Part shown: piece after piece, positions 7,290 through 15,002 of the stretch
Layout: each line of letters starts with the position of its first letter
How positions within the stretch are numbered: the stretch's first letter is position 1
Source: Blastochloris viridis
GTDB lineage: Bacteria; Pseudomonadota; Alphaproteobacteria; UBA2136; UBA6156
Length of the DNA: 64,000 bases
NCBI GenBank assembly: GCA_005768725.1
Contig: VAFM01000001.1
Span: 558,001 to 622,000 of the forward strand
Direction: 5' to 3'
The notes under the pieces: model-generated
What the model was told of the DNA's origin: nothing
The model's database searches: none
What the model saw: the letters and a program-made list of their open reading frames with translations, nothing else
Program-made: the position numbers and the translations under genes

Positions 7290-7964
7290 TTAGGCGCGGC
7301 GGGTTTGAGGCAACCCTTGTTGGCCCACGAGAGGCACAAAGGCGACCGGACCCAGATTCTCTTCGGTAGTTTCGGTCGCAGATATCTTGCGGATTTTCAT
7401 CAACTTCTGCGAGGTTTCCTGCGGGCCGACCGGAATAACCAGAATACCGCCCACCGCCAATTGCTCTACCAACGGGGCCGGAACCCACGGGCCTGCGGCC
7501 GTGACAATGATACGATCGAACGGAGCCTGTGCGGGCCAGCCGAGCGTGCCGTCGCCCACCAGCGGGGTAAAGTTGGTGATGCCAAAGTCGTGCAGGCGCT
7601 TAACGGCGCTTTCGCTCAGGCTCTTATGACGCTCCACCGTGTAAACACGGCGGCAGAGCTTGCTCAGCAGAATGGTCTGGTAGCCGCAGCCGGTGCCGAT
7701 TTCCAGCACTTTTTCGGTACCGGTCAGTTCCAACGCGGCGGTCATACGGGCCACCACACTGGGCATACTGATGGTCTGCAATTCACCAATCGGCAAGCAG
7801 GCATCGTCATACGCATCTGTCGCCAAGGCTTTGGACACAAAAAGCTCCCGCGGAACACTGCCGAGCACGGACAAGACCTTTTCATCCGTCACGCCCTGCG
7901 CCTTCACTGTCTCCAGCAGGCGGCGCATGCGGATCGCATTCGGCTGAATATTTTTAAGATGCAT
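7290..7964 (-). CDS. pcm: Protein-L-isoaspartate O-methyltransferase
   Basis: 224 residues, normal length. It transfers a methyl group from S-adenosylmethionine to L-isoaspartyl residues to start repair of aged proteins. Motifs visible are AYDDACLPIG, QTISMPSVVARM, VLEIGTGCGYQTILLSKL (SAM-binding motif I) and DRIIVTAAGPWVP. It starts six bases after serS ends, so it is part of that transcript. In many Proteobacteria surE lies between or beside these genes; here it is absent. Confidence 0.95.
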   Translation of the reverse strand: MHLKNIQPNAIRMRRLLETVKAQGVTDEKVLSVLGSVPRELFVSKALATDAYDDACLPIGELQTISMPSVVARMTAALELTGTEKVLEIGTGCGYQTILLSKLCRRVYTVERHKSLSESAVKRLHDFGITNFTPLVGDGTLGWPAQAPFDRIIVTAAGPWVPAPLVEQLAVGGILVIPVGPQETSQKLMKIRKISATETTEENLGPVAFVPLVGQQGLPQTRRA

Positions 7965-7970
7965 GACCGA

Positions 7971-9233
7971 CTACTTCTTGGCGCGGATGAAGTCCATGCC
8001 GCCCATGTACGGACGCAGAGCCTCCGGGATGCGGATGGAGCCATCGGCCTGCTGATGGTTCTCCACCAGCGCGATCATGGCCCGGCAGACGCTGAGCGCG
8101 GTACCGTTAAGCGTATAAGCAAACTGCGGTTTACCGGCGGCATCGCGGTAGCGGATGTTCAGGCGGCGCGCCTGGAAGTCGGTACAGTTCGATGTGCTGG
8201 TGATTTCGCCCCAGCTGCCGCCATTACGGCCCGGCATCCAGGCCTCGAGATCGAACTTGCGGAAGGCGGAAGCGCCAAGGTCGCCAGTGGCAATTTCCAA
8301 TACGCGGTACGGGATTTCCAGACCATCGAACACGCGCTGCTCGATCTCGCGCATCTTCATATGGTGGGCTTCAGCTTCTTCCGGCAGGCAGACGATCACC
8401 ATTTCGGTTTTAGTGAACTGGTGCACGCGGTAAATACCGCGGGTCAGGCTGCCGTGAGCACGCTCGGAACGGAAGCAGTGCGACATACCGGCCATTTTGA
8501 TAGGGAGCTTGGAGGCGTCGAGAATCTCGTCGGACGTCATGCCTACCAGTGTAATTTCAGAGGTCGCGATCAGGTTGAGATCGGTATCTTCCACACGATA
8601 GGTGTTGGATTCATTCCCACGCGGCACAAAACCAGCACCCTGCATCAGGCTGTCGCGGGCAAGGTCCGGCGTGATGACAGGCTCAAAGCCTTCGGCCATG
8701 GCCATATCGAGACCATAGCGCACCAGCGCCATTTCCAGAAGAGCGCCTGCGCCGGTGAGGAAGTAGAAACCGCTACCGGCCACTTTGGCGGCGGCGCTCA
8801 GGTTGACCATGCCAAGGTTTTCCATCAGTTCGATGTGGTCCTTCGGCTGGAAGTCGAAATTCGGCTTGGGTGCCTTGCCGAAGTCGATTTCAGCACTGGC
8901 GTCTTCGCCACCCTTGGGGCTTCCTTCAAAGGTCAGGTTGGGGATGGTGAGGTAAATCTGCTGGGCTTCGGCTTCAATCGGGGCGATTTCGGCATTCAGC
9001 TTGTTCTCTTCTTCGCGCAGAGCGGTACCCTGGGCACGCTTTTCATCGACCGACATATCGCGATTTTTGGCGACAGTGTTGGACGCTGCACGCACGTCTT
9101 CGATCTTCTTCTGCAACGCACGGCGCTGGTCTTCCAGCTCCACAAAGCGGTCAAAGTCCACACTCATTTCGCGGCGGGCGATGTTGCTGCGAATGAGGTC
9201 CTGATTTTCGAGAATAAAGCGACGGTCTAACAT
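7971..9233 (-). CDS. serS: Seryl-tRNA synthetase
   Basis: 420 residues from the ATG giving MLDRRFILEN, the usual N-terminus of the family. The reading frame is open upstream (TTG at 9269), but that extension is not family-like. The N-terminal antiparallel coiled-coil arm (about 30-110, rich in Glu, Arg and Lys) binds the long variable arm of tRNA-Ser. Class II motifs follow: FRSERAHGSLTRGIYRVHQF (motif 2) and EITSTSNCTDFQARR with GTALSVCRAM (motif 3). It lies between the tat genes and pcm. Confidence 0.95.
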   Translation of the reverse strand: MLDRRFILENQDLIRSNIARREMSVDFDRFVELEDQRRALQKKIEDVRAASNTVAKNRDMSVDEKRAQGTALREEENKLNAEIAPIEAEAQQIYLTIPNLTFEGSPKGGEDASAEIDFGKAPKPNFDFQPKDHIELMENLGMVNLSAAAKVAGSGFYFLTGAGALLEMALVRYGLDMAMAEGFEPVITPDLARDSLMQGAGFVPRGNESNTYRVEDTDLNLIATSEITLVGMTSDEILDASKLPIKMAGMSHCFRSERAHGSLTRGIYRVHQFTKTEMVIVCLPEEAEAHHMKMREIEQRVFDGLEIPYRVLEIATGDLGASAFRKFDLEAWMPGRNGGSWGEITSTSNCTDFQARRLNIRYRDAAGKPQFAYTLNGTALSVCRAMIALVENHQQADGSIRIPEALRPYMGGMDFIRAKK

Positions 9234-9306
9234 GGCGCCCATATTAGCGATGCGAGGTGCTTTCCACAAGCGGAATAGGGCCTGAAACAGCCCCCTCGCC
9301 TAAAAT

Positions 9307-10044
9307 TTAAGCGCGGGGCTTGGCCGGAGGGCGCGACTTATTGCGCGCCTGATAGCGGCCGATGAGAATCGCCAGCTCATATAACCCCACCAGCGGCAGC
9401 GCCAGCATGAGCTGACTGAAGGGGTCCGGTGGGGTGATGATAGTCGCCACCACAAACACAGCGACAATCGCGAAACGGCGCCAGCGGGCCAATTGCTCTG
9501 GCTTGAAGACACCCAACTGCATGAGAATGACCAGAATAACCGGCAAATTGAATGCCAAGCCAAACCCGAAGGCAAAATTGAACAGAAGACCAAGATAATC
9601 GGTCACATTGGGTAATGCCGAAACGCCTTGCTGATTGAAGCCCAGAAAGAACTTAAGCGCCAACGGCAGCACGCCAAAGTATGCGAAGGCGCCACCACCA
9701 TAAAACAGCATGGGTGCGGCAATAAGCTGCGGGAGAACGGCTTTTTTCTCGTGTTTATATAAGCCGGGAGCAAAAAAACGCCAGATCTGATACATCAAAA
9801 TCGGCAAGGTAATAAATACACCACCCCAGACTGTGATTTTGAGATAGGCAAAGAACAGCTCGGGAATTGCCGAGAACACAATGGTTTGCGGAGCATTCGG
9901 AGTAGCCAGCAGCGGCTTGAGAAGGAAGGTCAGCAAAGGCTCCTTCAGCACATAGACACCGGTCATGGCGACACAGAGAATCACCAGCGTCACAATCAGC
10001 CGGTGCCGAAGTTCGGTTAAATGGGCGAGCGTTTTGGCTTTCAT
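9307..10044 (-). CDS. tatC: Sec-independent protein translocase TatC
   Basis: 245 residues with six membrane segments. The cytoplasmic N-terminus (HLTELRHRLI) and the EPLLTFLLKPLL and GLYKHEKKAVLPQL stretches are typical of TatC, the signal-peptide receptor of the twin-arginine export system for folded proteins. It overlaps the end of tatB by four bases (ATGA), so translation is coupled. A likely client with an RRDFL signal is encoded at 49566. Confidence 0.96.
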   Translation of the reverse strand: MKAKTLAHLTELRHRLIVTLVILCVAMTGVYVLKEPLLTFLLKPLLATPNAPQTIVFSAIPELFFAYLKITVWGGVFITLPILMYQIWRFFAPGLYKHEKKAVLPQLIAAPMLFYGGGAFAYFGVLPLALKFFLGFNQQGVSALPNVTDYLGLLFNFAFGFGLAFNLPVILVILMQLGVFKPEQLARWRRFAIVAVFVVATIITPPDPFSQLMLALPLVGLYELAILIGRYQARNKSRPPAKPRA

Positions 10045-10250
10045 GCGTCATCACCTTTGCGTGGGCCGGGCGCGTTCAACAAGCCCAGTTTCTCCTGCCA
10101 GCCAAGCCATACACCTTGCAGGTACATATGCACATAGGCGTACATCAGGCCAGCGCGACGCATGATAACCGGCAAGTCTTCCGGCTTGGTGAGGATGATT
10201 ATGAGGGCCGCCACAACAAGCAGCTCGGCAAAGCCAATCTCTCCGAACAT
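10041..10250 (-). CDS. tatB: Short TatB-like protein
   Basis: 69 residues, much shorter than usual TatB (often 130 or more). The N-terminus MFGEIGFAELLVVAALIIIL is the TatB-type transmembrane helix with the conserved Glu, followed by KPEDLPVIMRRAGLM as the hinge and amphipathic helix. The acidic and proline-rich C-terminal tail is nearly missing. Position between tatA and tatC, and the overlap with tatC, support the call. The shortened tail is noteworthy but may be normal for the lineage. Confidence 0.8.
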   Translation of the reverse strand: MFGEIGFAELLVVAALIIILTKPEDLPVIMRRAGLMYAYVHMYLQGVWLGWQEKLGLLNAPGPRKGDDA

Positions 10251-10275
10251 GCTCCCCTCCCCGCCCTAACCGAGC

Positions 10276-10512
10276 TTACCCGCGCGGCTTGGTTTTGCTT
10301 TTGACCGCTTTTGCCTTAGCCGTCTTAACTGCGGGCTTTGCTTTTTTCTTCCGCTTAGGCGCATCATCATCGCCATCGGTAGCATCATTCACTCCTTGCT
10401 TGAAGGCGCGCACCCCTTTACCGAGATCTCCCATCACCTGCGGCAGACGGTTACCAAATACCACCAGCATAACGACCGCCACAACGAGCAAAATAAGAAT
10501 TTTTTCAATCAT
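10276..10512 (-). CDS. tatA: Twin-arginine translocase pore subunit TatA
   Basis: 78 residues: one membrane helix (about 3-20), the hinge FGNRLPQVMGDLGKGVRAFKQG, then a highly basic tail with KRKKKAKPAVK and several KAK repeats. TatA oligomers form the passage for folded proteins in the inner membrane. It is the first gene of a tatA-tatB-tatC unit. Confidence 0.92.
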   Translation of the reverse strand: MIEKILILLVVAVVMLVVFGNRLPQVMGDLGKGVRAFKQGVNDATDGDDDAPKRKKKAKPAVKTAKAKAVKSKTKPRG

Positions 10513-10532
10513 GTTATTATTCCTTATTTAAG

Positions 10533-11339
10533 TTAATTATTCGCATCATACATCAGATCGGAAAAGCTGATTTTACCGGTCAATAAGTAGCCAGCAAGGC
10601 CGAAAATCTCGTACAGAGCATCCGCCGTAAACATCACACCGTACGCCGAAGGCATCACCATGCGGATACCGAGATTTTCCGGAAGATTAAGTGCTGGCGC
10701 CGGGATGGCATCGATCCCGCGAGCACGGAATGTGGCCAGCGCGCGCAGCATATGCACATCACTGGTCACCAGCAGCACGTTCTTTGCACCGCGTTTGGCC
10801 AGCACGGGGGCCAGCTGCATCGCGCTCTCATAGGTATCGGTGCTCACTTCTTCCAGTTCGGTCGGAGTTACCTCGGTTCGCTGGCGGGCAAAAAAACTGG
10901 CTGTTACATTAGCCTCAGAAGGATTCTGGCCACCCTTGGTATGGCCACCAGAGACAATAACCGGCAAACGCATATTGATCATGCGTTGCAATTCGTAGGC
11001 AACCGCCAGGCGGTGAATACTTTCAGGCCGGGGAATCCACCCCACAGGGCCGGCATCCCACATGCCCCCGGTCAGCACAACAATGGCGTCGGCGTCGGAC
11101 GGGTCTTCCAGCGTACGACCTTCGACCATGCCGGAAAGTGTGTGAGAAAGCATCAAGCCAAACCAAGGGGTTGCGGTAATATAGGCCAGCAATGCAATGG
11201 CCCCGAGCCAGCCGATAAGCCAGTTGGCGTAACCCGCAAAAGCCACGTGGCGGCGGCGCCAGATAATCACCATCAGCACCACCAGGCTGGTGATCACCAA
11301 CCCGCTGGGCATGACTAAAGTAACGAAGAGCGGCTTCAC
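10533..11339 (-). CDS. YdcF/ElyC-type membrane protein, DUF218 domain
   Basis: 268 residues. Two N-terminal membrane helices (about 8-28 and 38-60) anchor a C-terminal DUF218 domain: DADAIVVLTGGMW, VIVSGGHTK, VSTDTYESA and NVLLVTSDVHMLRA. E. coli relatives (ElyC, SanA) affect peptidoglycan or envelope integrity; the chemistry is not settled. It overlaps the end of nagZ by four bases, so it is in the nagZ transcript and probably has an envelope role. In many Alphaproteobacteria scpA and scpB occupy the place between nagZ and tatA; here this gene stands there. Confidence 0.85.
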   Translation of the reverse strand: MKPLFVTLVMPSGLVITSLVVLMVIIWRRRHVAFAGYANWLIGWLGAIALLAYITATPWFGLMLSHTLSGMVEGRTLEDPSDADAIVVLTGGMWDAGPVGWIPRPESIHRLAVAYELQRMINMRLPVIVSGGHTKGGQNPSEANVTASFFARQRTEVTPTELEEVSTDTYESAMQLAPVLAKRGAKNVLLVTSDVHMLRALATFRARGIDAIPAPALNLPENLGIRMVMPSAYGVMFTADALYEIFGLAGYLLTGKISFSDLMYDANN

Positions 11340-12403
11340 AGTTCCAGAGAATAGCTCATCCGCACCGGCGCGTCAGCCCAAAGCTGCGCCAAACGCTCGC
11401 GGGCGGTGGCTACATCTTCAGCAGACGGGGCGGTAGGAATGCTCAGCGCCGACATATACGCCAGATTTTCGGCGCTCAGTGCAGGCAGATCTTCGCGACA
11501 GAGGGCCGCAAAACTTTCGGTATCAAAGAATGTACCGGCCATACCGTGCTTAAGGACGGAGAGCGCGGTGATGGCAACATCGCACCCGGCCGCAAGGCTG
11601 GTACGCACACGATCAGTATAGTTGCCCGGCAGGGCTTTCATGCCGACGTCATCGGCCAGAATAAGTCCACCAAAGTTCCAATCCTCGCGCATCATAGTCA
11701 AAATATCAGAAGAATAGGTTGCAGGTTTATTATCCAAGGCGGTGAAGCGGATGTGCGCCGTCATCAGGAAATCTTCCTTCGGCGCCATCGCTTTGAACGG
11801 GGCAAAGTCCTGCTCCAGCTCGGCACGGGTGGCCGTTACTTCCGGCAGTTCAAAATGCGAATCAACCACCGCGCGGCCATGGCCAGGGGCGTGCTTAAGG
11901 CAACGCAGACACCCGCCCTGCTCTACCCCCTTGGCGTATTCGGTAGCAAGTGTAATCACGGTCTGGGCGTCTTCGGCAAAGGCACGGTTACCGATAATGG
12001 TATGAGTGCTCGGGGTACCCACATCTATCAGCGGACCCATCAGCCAGTTGGCGCCGACATCACGGAGTTGCGCGGCAAGCAGAAAAGCGCTGAGACGCGT
12101 AGCTTCCAATGCATGTTCAGGATGGGTAGCATACCATTCGCCAAACGCACGGGCTGCGGGTAATTTACCACCAAATTTAACACGCTGAACGCGGCCACCT
12201 TCCTGGTCTACAGCGATCAGCGGCTTTTCAAAAGGCGTAAATTCAGCAAGCTCATCGCATAAGGCACGGACCTGATCGGGAGAGTCAACATTACGCGCGA
12301 ACAACAGGAATGCCATAGGCGGCGCCTCGCGCAAAAAGGCTTTTTCTTCAGCCGTCAGACGGAAACCATCCAACCCCAATACCAGCGGACGGACATCCTT
12401 CAT
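11336..12403 (-). CDS. nagZ: Beta-N-acetylhexosaminidase NagZ (glycoside hydrolase family 3)
   Basis: 355 residues, the normal length. NagZ removes N-acetylglucosamine from anhydro-muropeptides in cytoplasmic cell-wall recycling. Motifs: AVDQEGGRVQR near 62-72, LKHAPGHGRA with the His of the mobile catalytic loop, DSHFELP, and LADDVGMKAL containing the Asp nucleophile. It starts eight bases after the SPOR-domain gene ends and overlaps the DUF218 gene, so these envelope genes form one operon. Confidence 0.95.
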   Translation of the reverse strand: MKDVRPLVLGLDGFRLTAEEKAFLREAPPMAFLLFARNVDSPDQVRALCDELAEFTPFEKPLIAVDQEGGRVQRVKFGGKLPAARAFGEWYATHPEHALEATRLSAFLLAAQLRDVGANWLMGPLIDVGTPSTHTIIGNRAFAEDAQTVITLATEYAKGVEQGGCLRCLKHAPGHGRAVVDSHFELPEVTATRAELEQDFAPFKAMAPKEDFLMTAHIRFTALDNKPATYSSDILTMMREDWNFGGLILADDVGMKALPGNYTDRVRTSLAAGCDVAITALSVLKHGMAGTFFDTESFAALCREDLPALSAENLAYMSALSIPTAPSAEDVATARERLAQLWADAPVRMSYSLEL

Positions 12404-12410
12404 GACACAC

Positions 12411-13181
12411 CTACTTGCTTACCGGGAAGCAGCTTTGCTTACCCGCCAGTTGAGAACAGATTTTGGCAGCTTCGTCGCGCGATTTCACGCCCAGCAATTG
12501 CACACGGTAGGCCTTGCCGCCCGGAGCCGCCTGAATGTTGGGAGCCAGATTGGCCAGTGAACTGAACTGCTTTTGGGCCTTGGCGGCAAACGCCTTACCA
12601 TCGGCAGCCGAACTTACAGCAGCCAGCTGCACACCCCATGTGCCCTTAGCGACAGGCTTAACCTCTTCCTTCGGCTCTTCTTTCTTGGCTTCCACTTTGG
12701 CCTCAGGCTTAGGTTCCACTTTGGGTGTTTCAGCGACCTTCGACTCTTCCACTTTCGCAACAGCCACAGATTCGGCTTTCGGTTCTTCGACTTTCGGAGT
12801 TACAGCCACAACGGGTTGCGGCGCTGTAACGGATGCTACAGCTACCGGCTGAGCTTCCGTCAACGGCGTGGTTCCCGAGGTCAGGTCGGCATCGGTAATC
12901 GAAACCTCTTCCACCGGCGGCACTTCCGTACCGGTCAGGCGGGTATTGCTGCTATCAAGCAGGTCAAACACCAACTTATCGCGGTTCGGAATCTGCATGC
13001 CGCCCGGCTGATCGGGACGGCGCTTCAGCGGCTCGGCCGGCGGCGTGATAAGAGGAGGTTCGATTTGCGAAGACGAAATCTCGTCCCGGTTAATCAGCGC
13101 GTAAATCATGAGCGCGAGAAAACCGCAGCCCATAATGACTACGAGGGAAAGCTTCAACCACTTGGCGACAAAATGACTCAT
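12411..13181 (-). CDS. SPOR-domain membrane protein
   Basis: 256 residues: one membrane helix near 10-27 (LSLVVIMGCGFLALMIYAL), a long linker of Pro, Val, Glu and Lys (about 35-175, with KVEEPKAE-type repeats), and a C-terminal SPOR domain (about 180-256; WGVQLAAVSSAADGKAF and AYRVQLLGVKSRDEAA). SPOR domains bind denuded septal glycan, so this is a probable division-site protein. It stands between argS and nagZ, a typical alphaproteobacterial arrangement. Confidence 0.9.
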   Translation of the reverse strand: MSHFVAKWLKLSLVVIMGCGFLALMIYALINRDEISSSQIEPPLITPPAEPLKRRPDQPGGMQIPNRDKLVFDLLDSSNTRLTGTEVPPVEEVSITDADLTSGTTPLTEAQPVAVASVTAPQPVVAVTPKVEEPKAESVAVAKVEESKVAETPKVEPKPEAKVEAKKEEPKEEVKPVAKGTWGVQLAAVSSAADGKAFAAKAQKQFSSLANLAPNIQAAPGGKAYRVQLLGVKSRDEAAKICSQLAGKQSCFPVSK

Positions 13182-13255
13182 GGAGCCATCTTATGGCCCA
13201 AAAGGCGGCAGAATTAAACGCCTTTCAGGCCTACAAGAAGAGCATACAGAACGAA

Positions 13256-14977
13256 TTACATACTCTCTGGTGCATTAACGCCACAGAGGCTCAACACATC
13301 GGCAAGCACACTGCGTGCCGCAAGCGCAACGGCCAGACGGTGCTGGGTCGCCTGCACATTGGCGGCATCCAGCCATTTTTCGGCGCCGTACCACGAGTGC
13401 ACCTTGGCCGCGAGGTTCTGGGCGTAGAAGGTCAGGCGGTGTGGTTCAAGAGCGCGGCTGGCCTGCTCAATCAGTGCCGGATACAGCATAACCTCACGCA
13501 GTACAGCACGAGCACCCGCCGAAACATCCACAGTTTCAGGGTTCAGCGCATCCAGATCAACCGGCGCAATACCAAGCTCGGCACGCTGACGCTCTACGGC
13601 GCACAAACGAGCGTGAGCATACTGCACGTAGAAGACCGGGTTCTCCATGGTTTTAGCAACAGCCAGCGCCAAGTCGAAGGTCAGCGACGTGGTCGGCTTC
13701 ACTGTCAGCATAGTAAAGCGGAATGCATCAGACCCTACTTCTTCCAACACATCCGACAGCAGCACGATGTTCCCGGCACGCTTGCTGAGTTTCACCGGCT
13801 GACCATCGCGCAGCACTTTTACCATTTCGTACGGTACGGGGTGATAGACATCCTTGCGGCCAGTCAGGGCTTCAATGGCTTTGGAGAGCGGCGTGAACGA
13901 ACCAGCCTGATCGATCCCGATCACAGTCACCAACAGCTCATAACCGCGCTGCAGCTTGTCGTAGTGATACGCAATATCCTGCCCGAAATAGGTCGGAATA
14001 CCATTACGGTTAAAGATGGCCTGATCTTCCGGCAGACCGAATTCGGTGGCTTTGAAGAGCGTCAGCTCGACCGGTTTATAATCGGCCACTTCCTTACCCT
14101 TCGGCGGTGGCAGCGTACCTTCGTACACCAACCCCTTGTCGCGCAGAATCTGAACGACTTCTTTCATCCGGTCAGTCTGGTGCATCGCGTGTTCGCTAAA
14201 GTAGCGGTCAAACTCGATATGCAGCGTCTTGATATCGGTCTTGATAAGGTCAAGGCACGCTTCAACGGCAAAAGCACGCAGCTCTTTCAGCAGCACTTCC
14301 TCATCGGTCACATCAACCCACTTATCGCCGTCGCGGTCTTTCAGCATCTGGGCAATATCAATCAGGTATTCACCCGGATAGCCATTGTCCGGAACCTGAA
14401 TCTCCTTACCAAACAGCTGCAGGTAGCGTGCATGCAGGCTCTTCACCAGTACGCTAATTTGGCCACCAGCATCGTTCACCAGATACTCGCGCCACACGGT
14501 GCGGCCTGCTTTTTCCAGCAGGTTGGCAATGGCATCGCCAAAGACTGCATTCCGGCCGTGACCAATATGAATCGGGCCGGTCGGGTTGATGCTGACATAT
14601 TCCACCATCGCCTTGCGGGCATCCGGCGCCTGCAGCTTGCCGTAAGCGGCACCTTGCGTCACGGCATCAATCCCCTGCCCGACCAAAGCCGACGCTTTCA
14701 AACGGAAGTTAATAAAGCCGGGTCCTGCGATGTCTACGCTGTCTACAGCCGGATAAGCCTTGAATTCTTCCACCAGCATCTCAGCCAACGCACGCGGCGC
14801 CATACCAACCTTCTTAGCCAACACCATAGCCGCATTGGTAGCCAGGTCACCGTGGGTCTCGTCTTTCGGAGACTCCAGCGCTACATTGGCAAAATCCGCT
14901 TCCGCCAAACCCTTATCGGCCAGCTTGGTTTTCAGCACGTCCAGAATAAACTGGTTAAAATCGATATACAGCATCAC
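13256..14977 (-). CDS. argS: Arginyl-tRNA synthetase
   Basis: 573 residues, class I. The N-terminal additional domain (about 1-110) precedes the HIGH motif in PTGPIHIGHGRNAVFGD near 120-135. KMSKS is replaced by KLSKRAGN near 395, as is common in ArgRS. The DALR anticodon-binding domain closes the protein (QYAHARLCAVER, VLSLCGVN). It lies 26 bases after valS and before the SPOR gene. Confidence 0.96.
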   Translation of the reverse strand: MMLYIDFNQFILDVLKTKLADKGLAEADFANVALESPKDETHGDLATNAAMVLAKKVGMAPRALAEMLVEEFKAYPAVDSVDIAGPGFINFRLKASALVGQGIDAVTQGAAYGKLQAPDARKAMVEYVSINPTGPIHIGHGRNAVFGDAIANLLEKAGRTVWREYLVNDAGGQISVLVKSLHARYLQLFGKEIQVPDNGYPGEYLIDIAQMLKDRDGDKWVDVTDEEVLLKELRAFAVEACLDLIKTDIKTLHIEFDRYFSEHAMHQTDRMKEVVQILRDKGLVYEGTLPPPKGKEVADYKPVELTLFKATEFGLPEDQAIFNRNGIPTYFGQDIAYHYDKLQRGYELLVTVIGIDQAGSFTPLSKAIEALTGRKDVYHPVPYEMVKVLRDGQPVKLSKRAGNIVLLSDVLEEVGSDAFRFTMLTVKPTTSLTFDLALAVAKTMENPVFYVQYAHARLCAVERQRAELGIAPVDLDALNPETVDVSAGARAVLREVMLYPALIEQASRALEPHRLTFYAQNLAAKVHSWYGAEKWLDAANVQATQHRLAVALAARSVLADVLSLCGVNAPESM

Positions 14978-15002
14978 TACGTCTTAAATCTTCAGTCTTA
15001 TC

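Noticed and set aside
7191..9230. 679-codon open frame opposite pcm and serS
   Set aside because: It is a shadow of two well-supported minus-strand genes and is His/Gln-rich with no recognisable domain. GC-rich codon use leaves antisense frames open.
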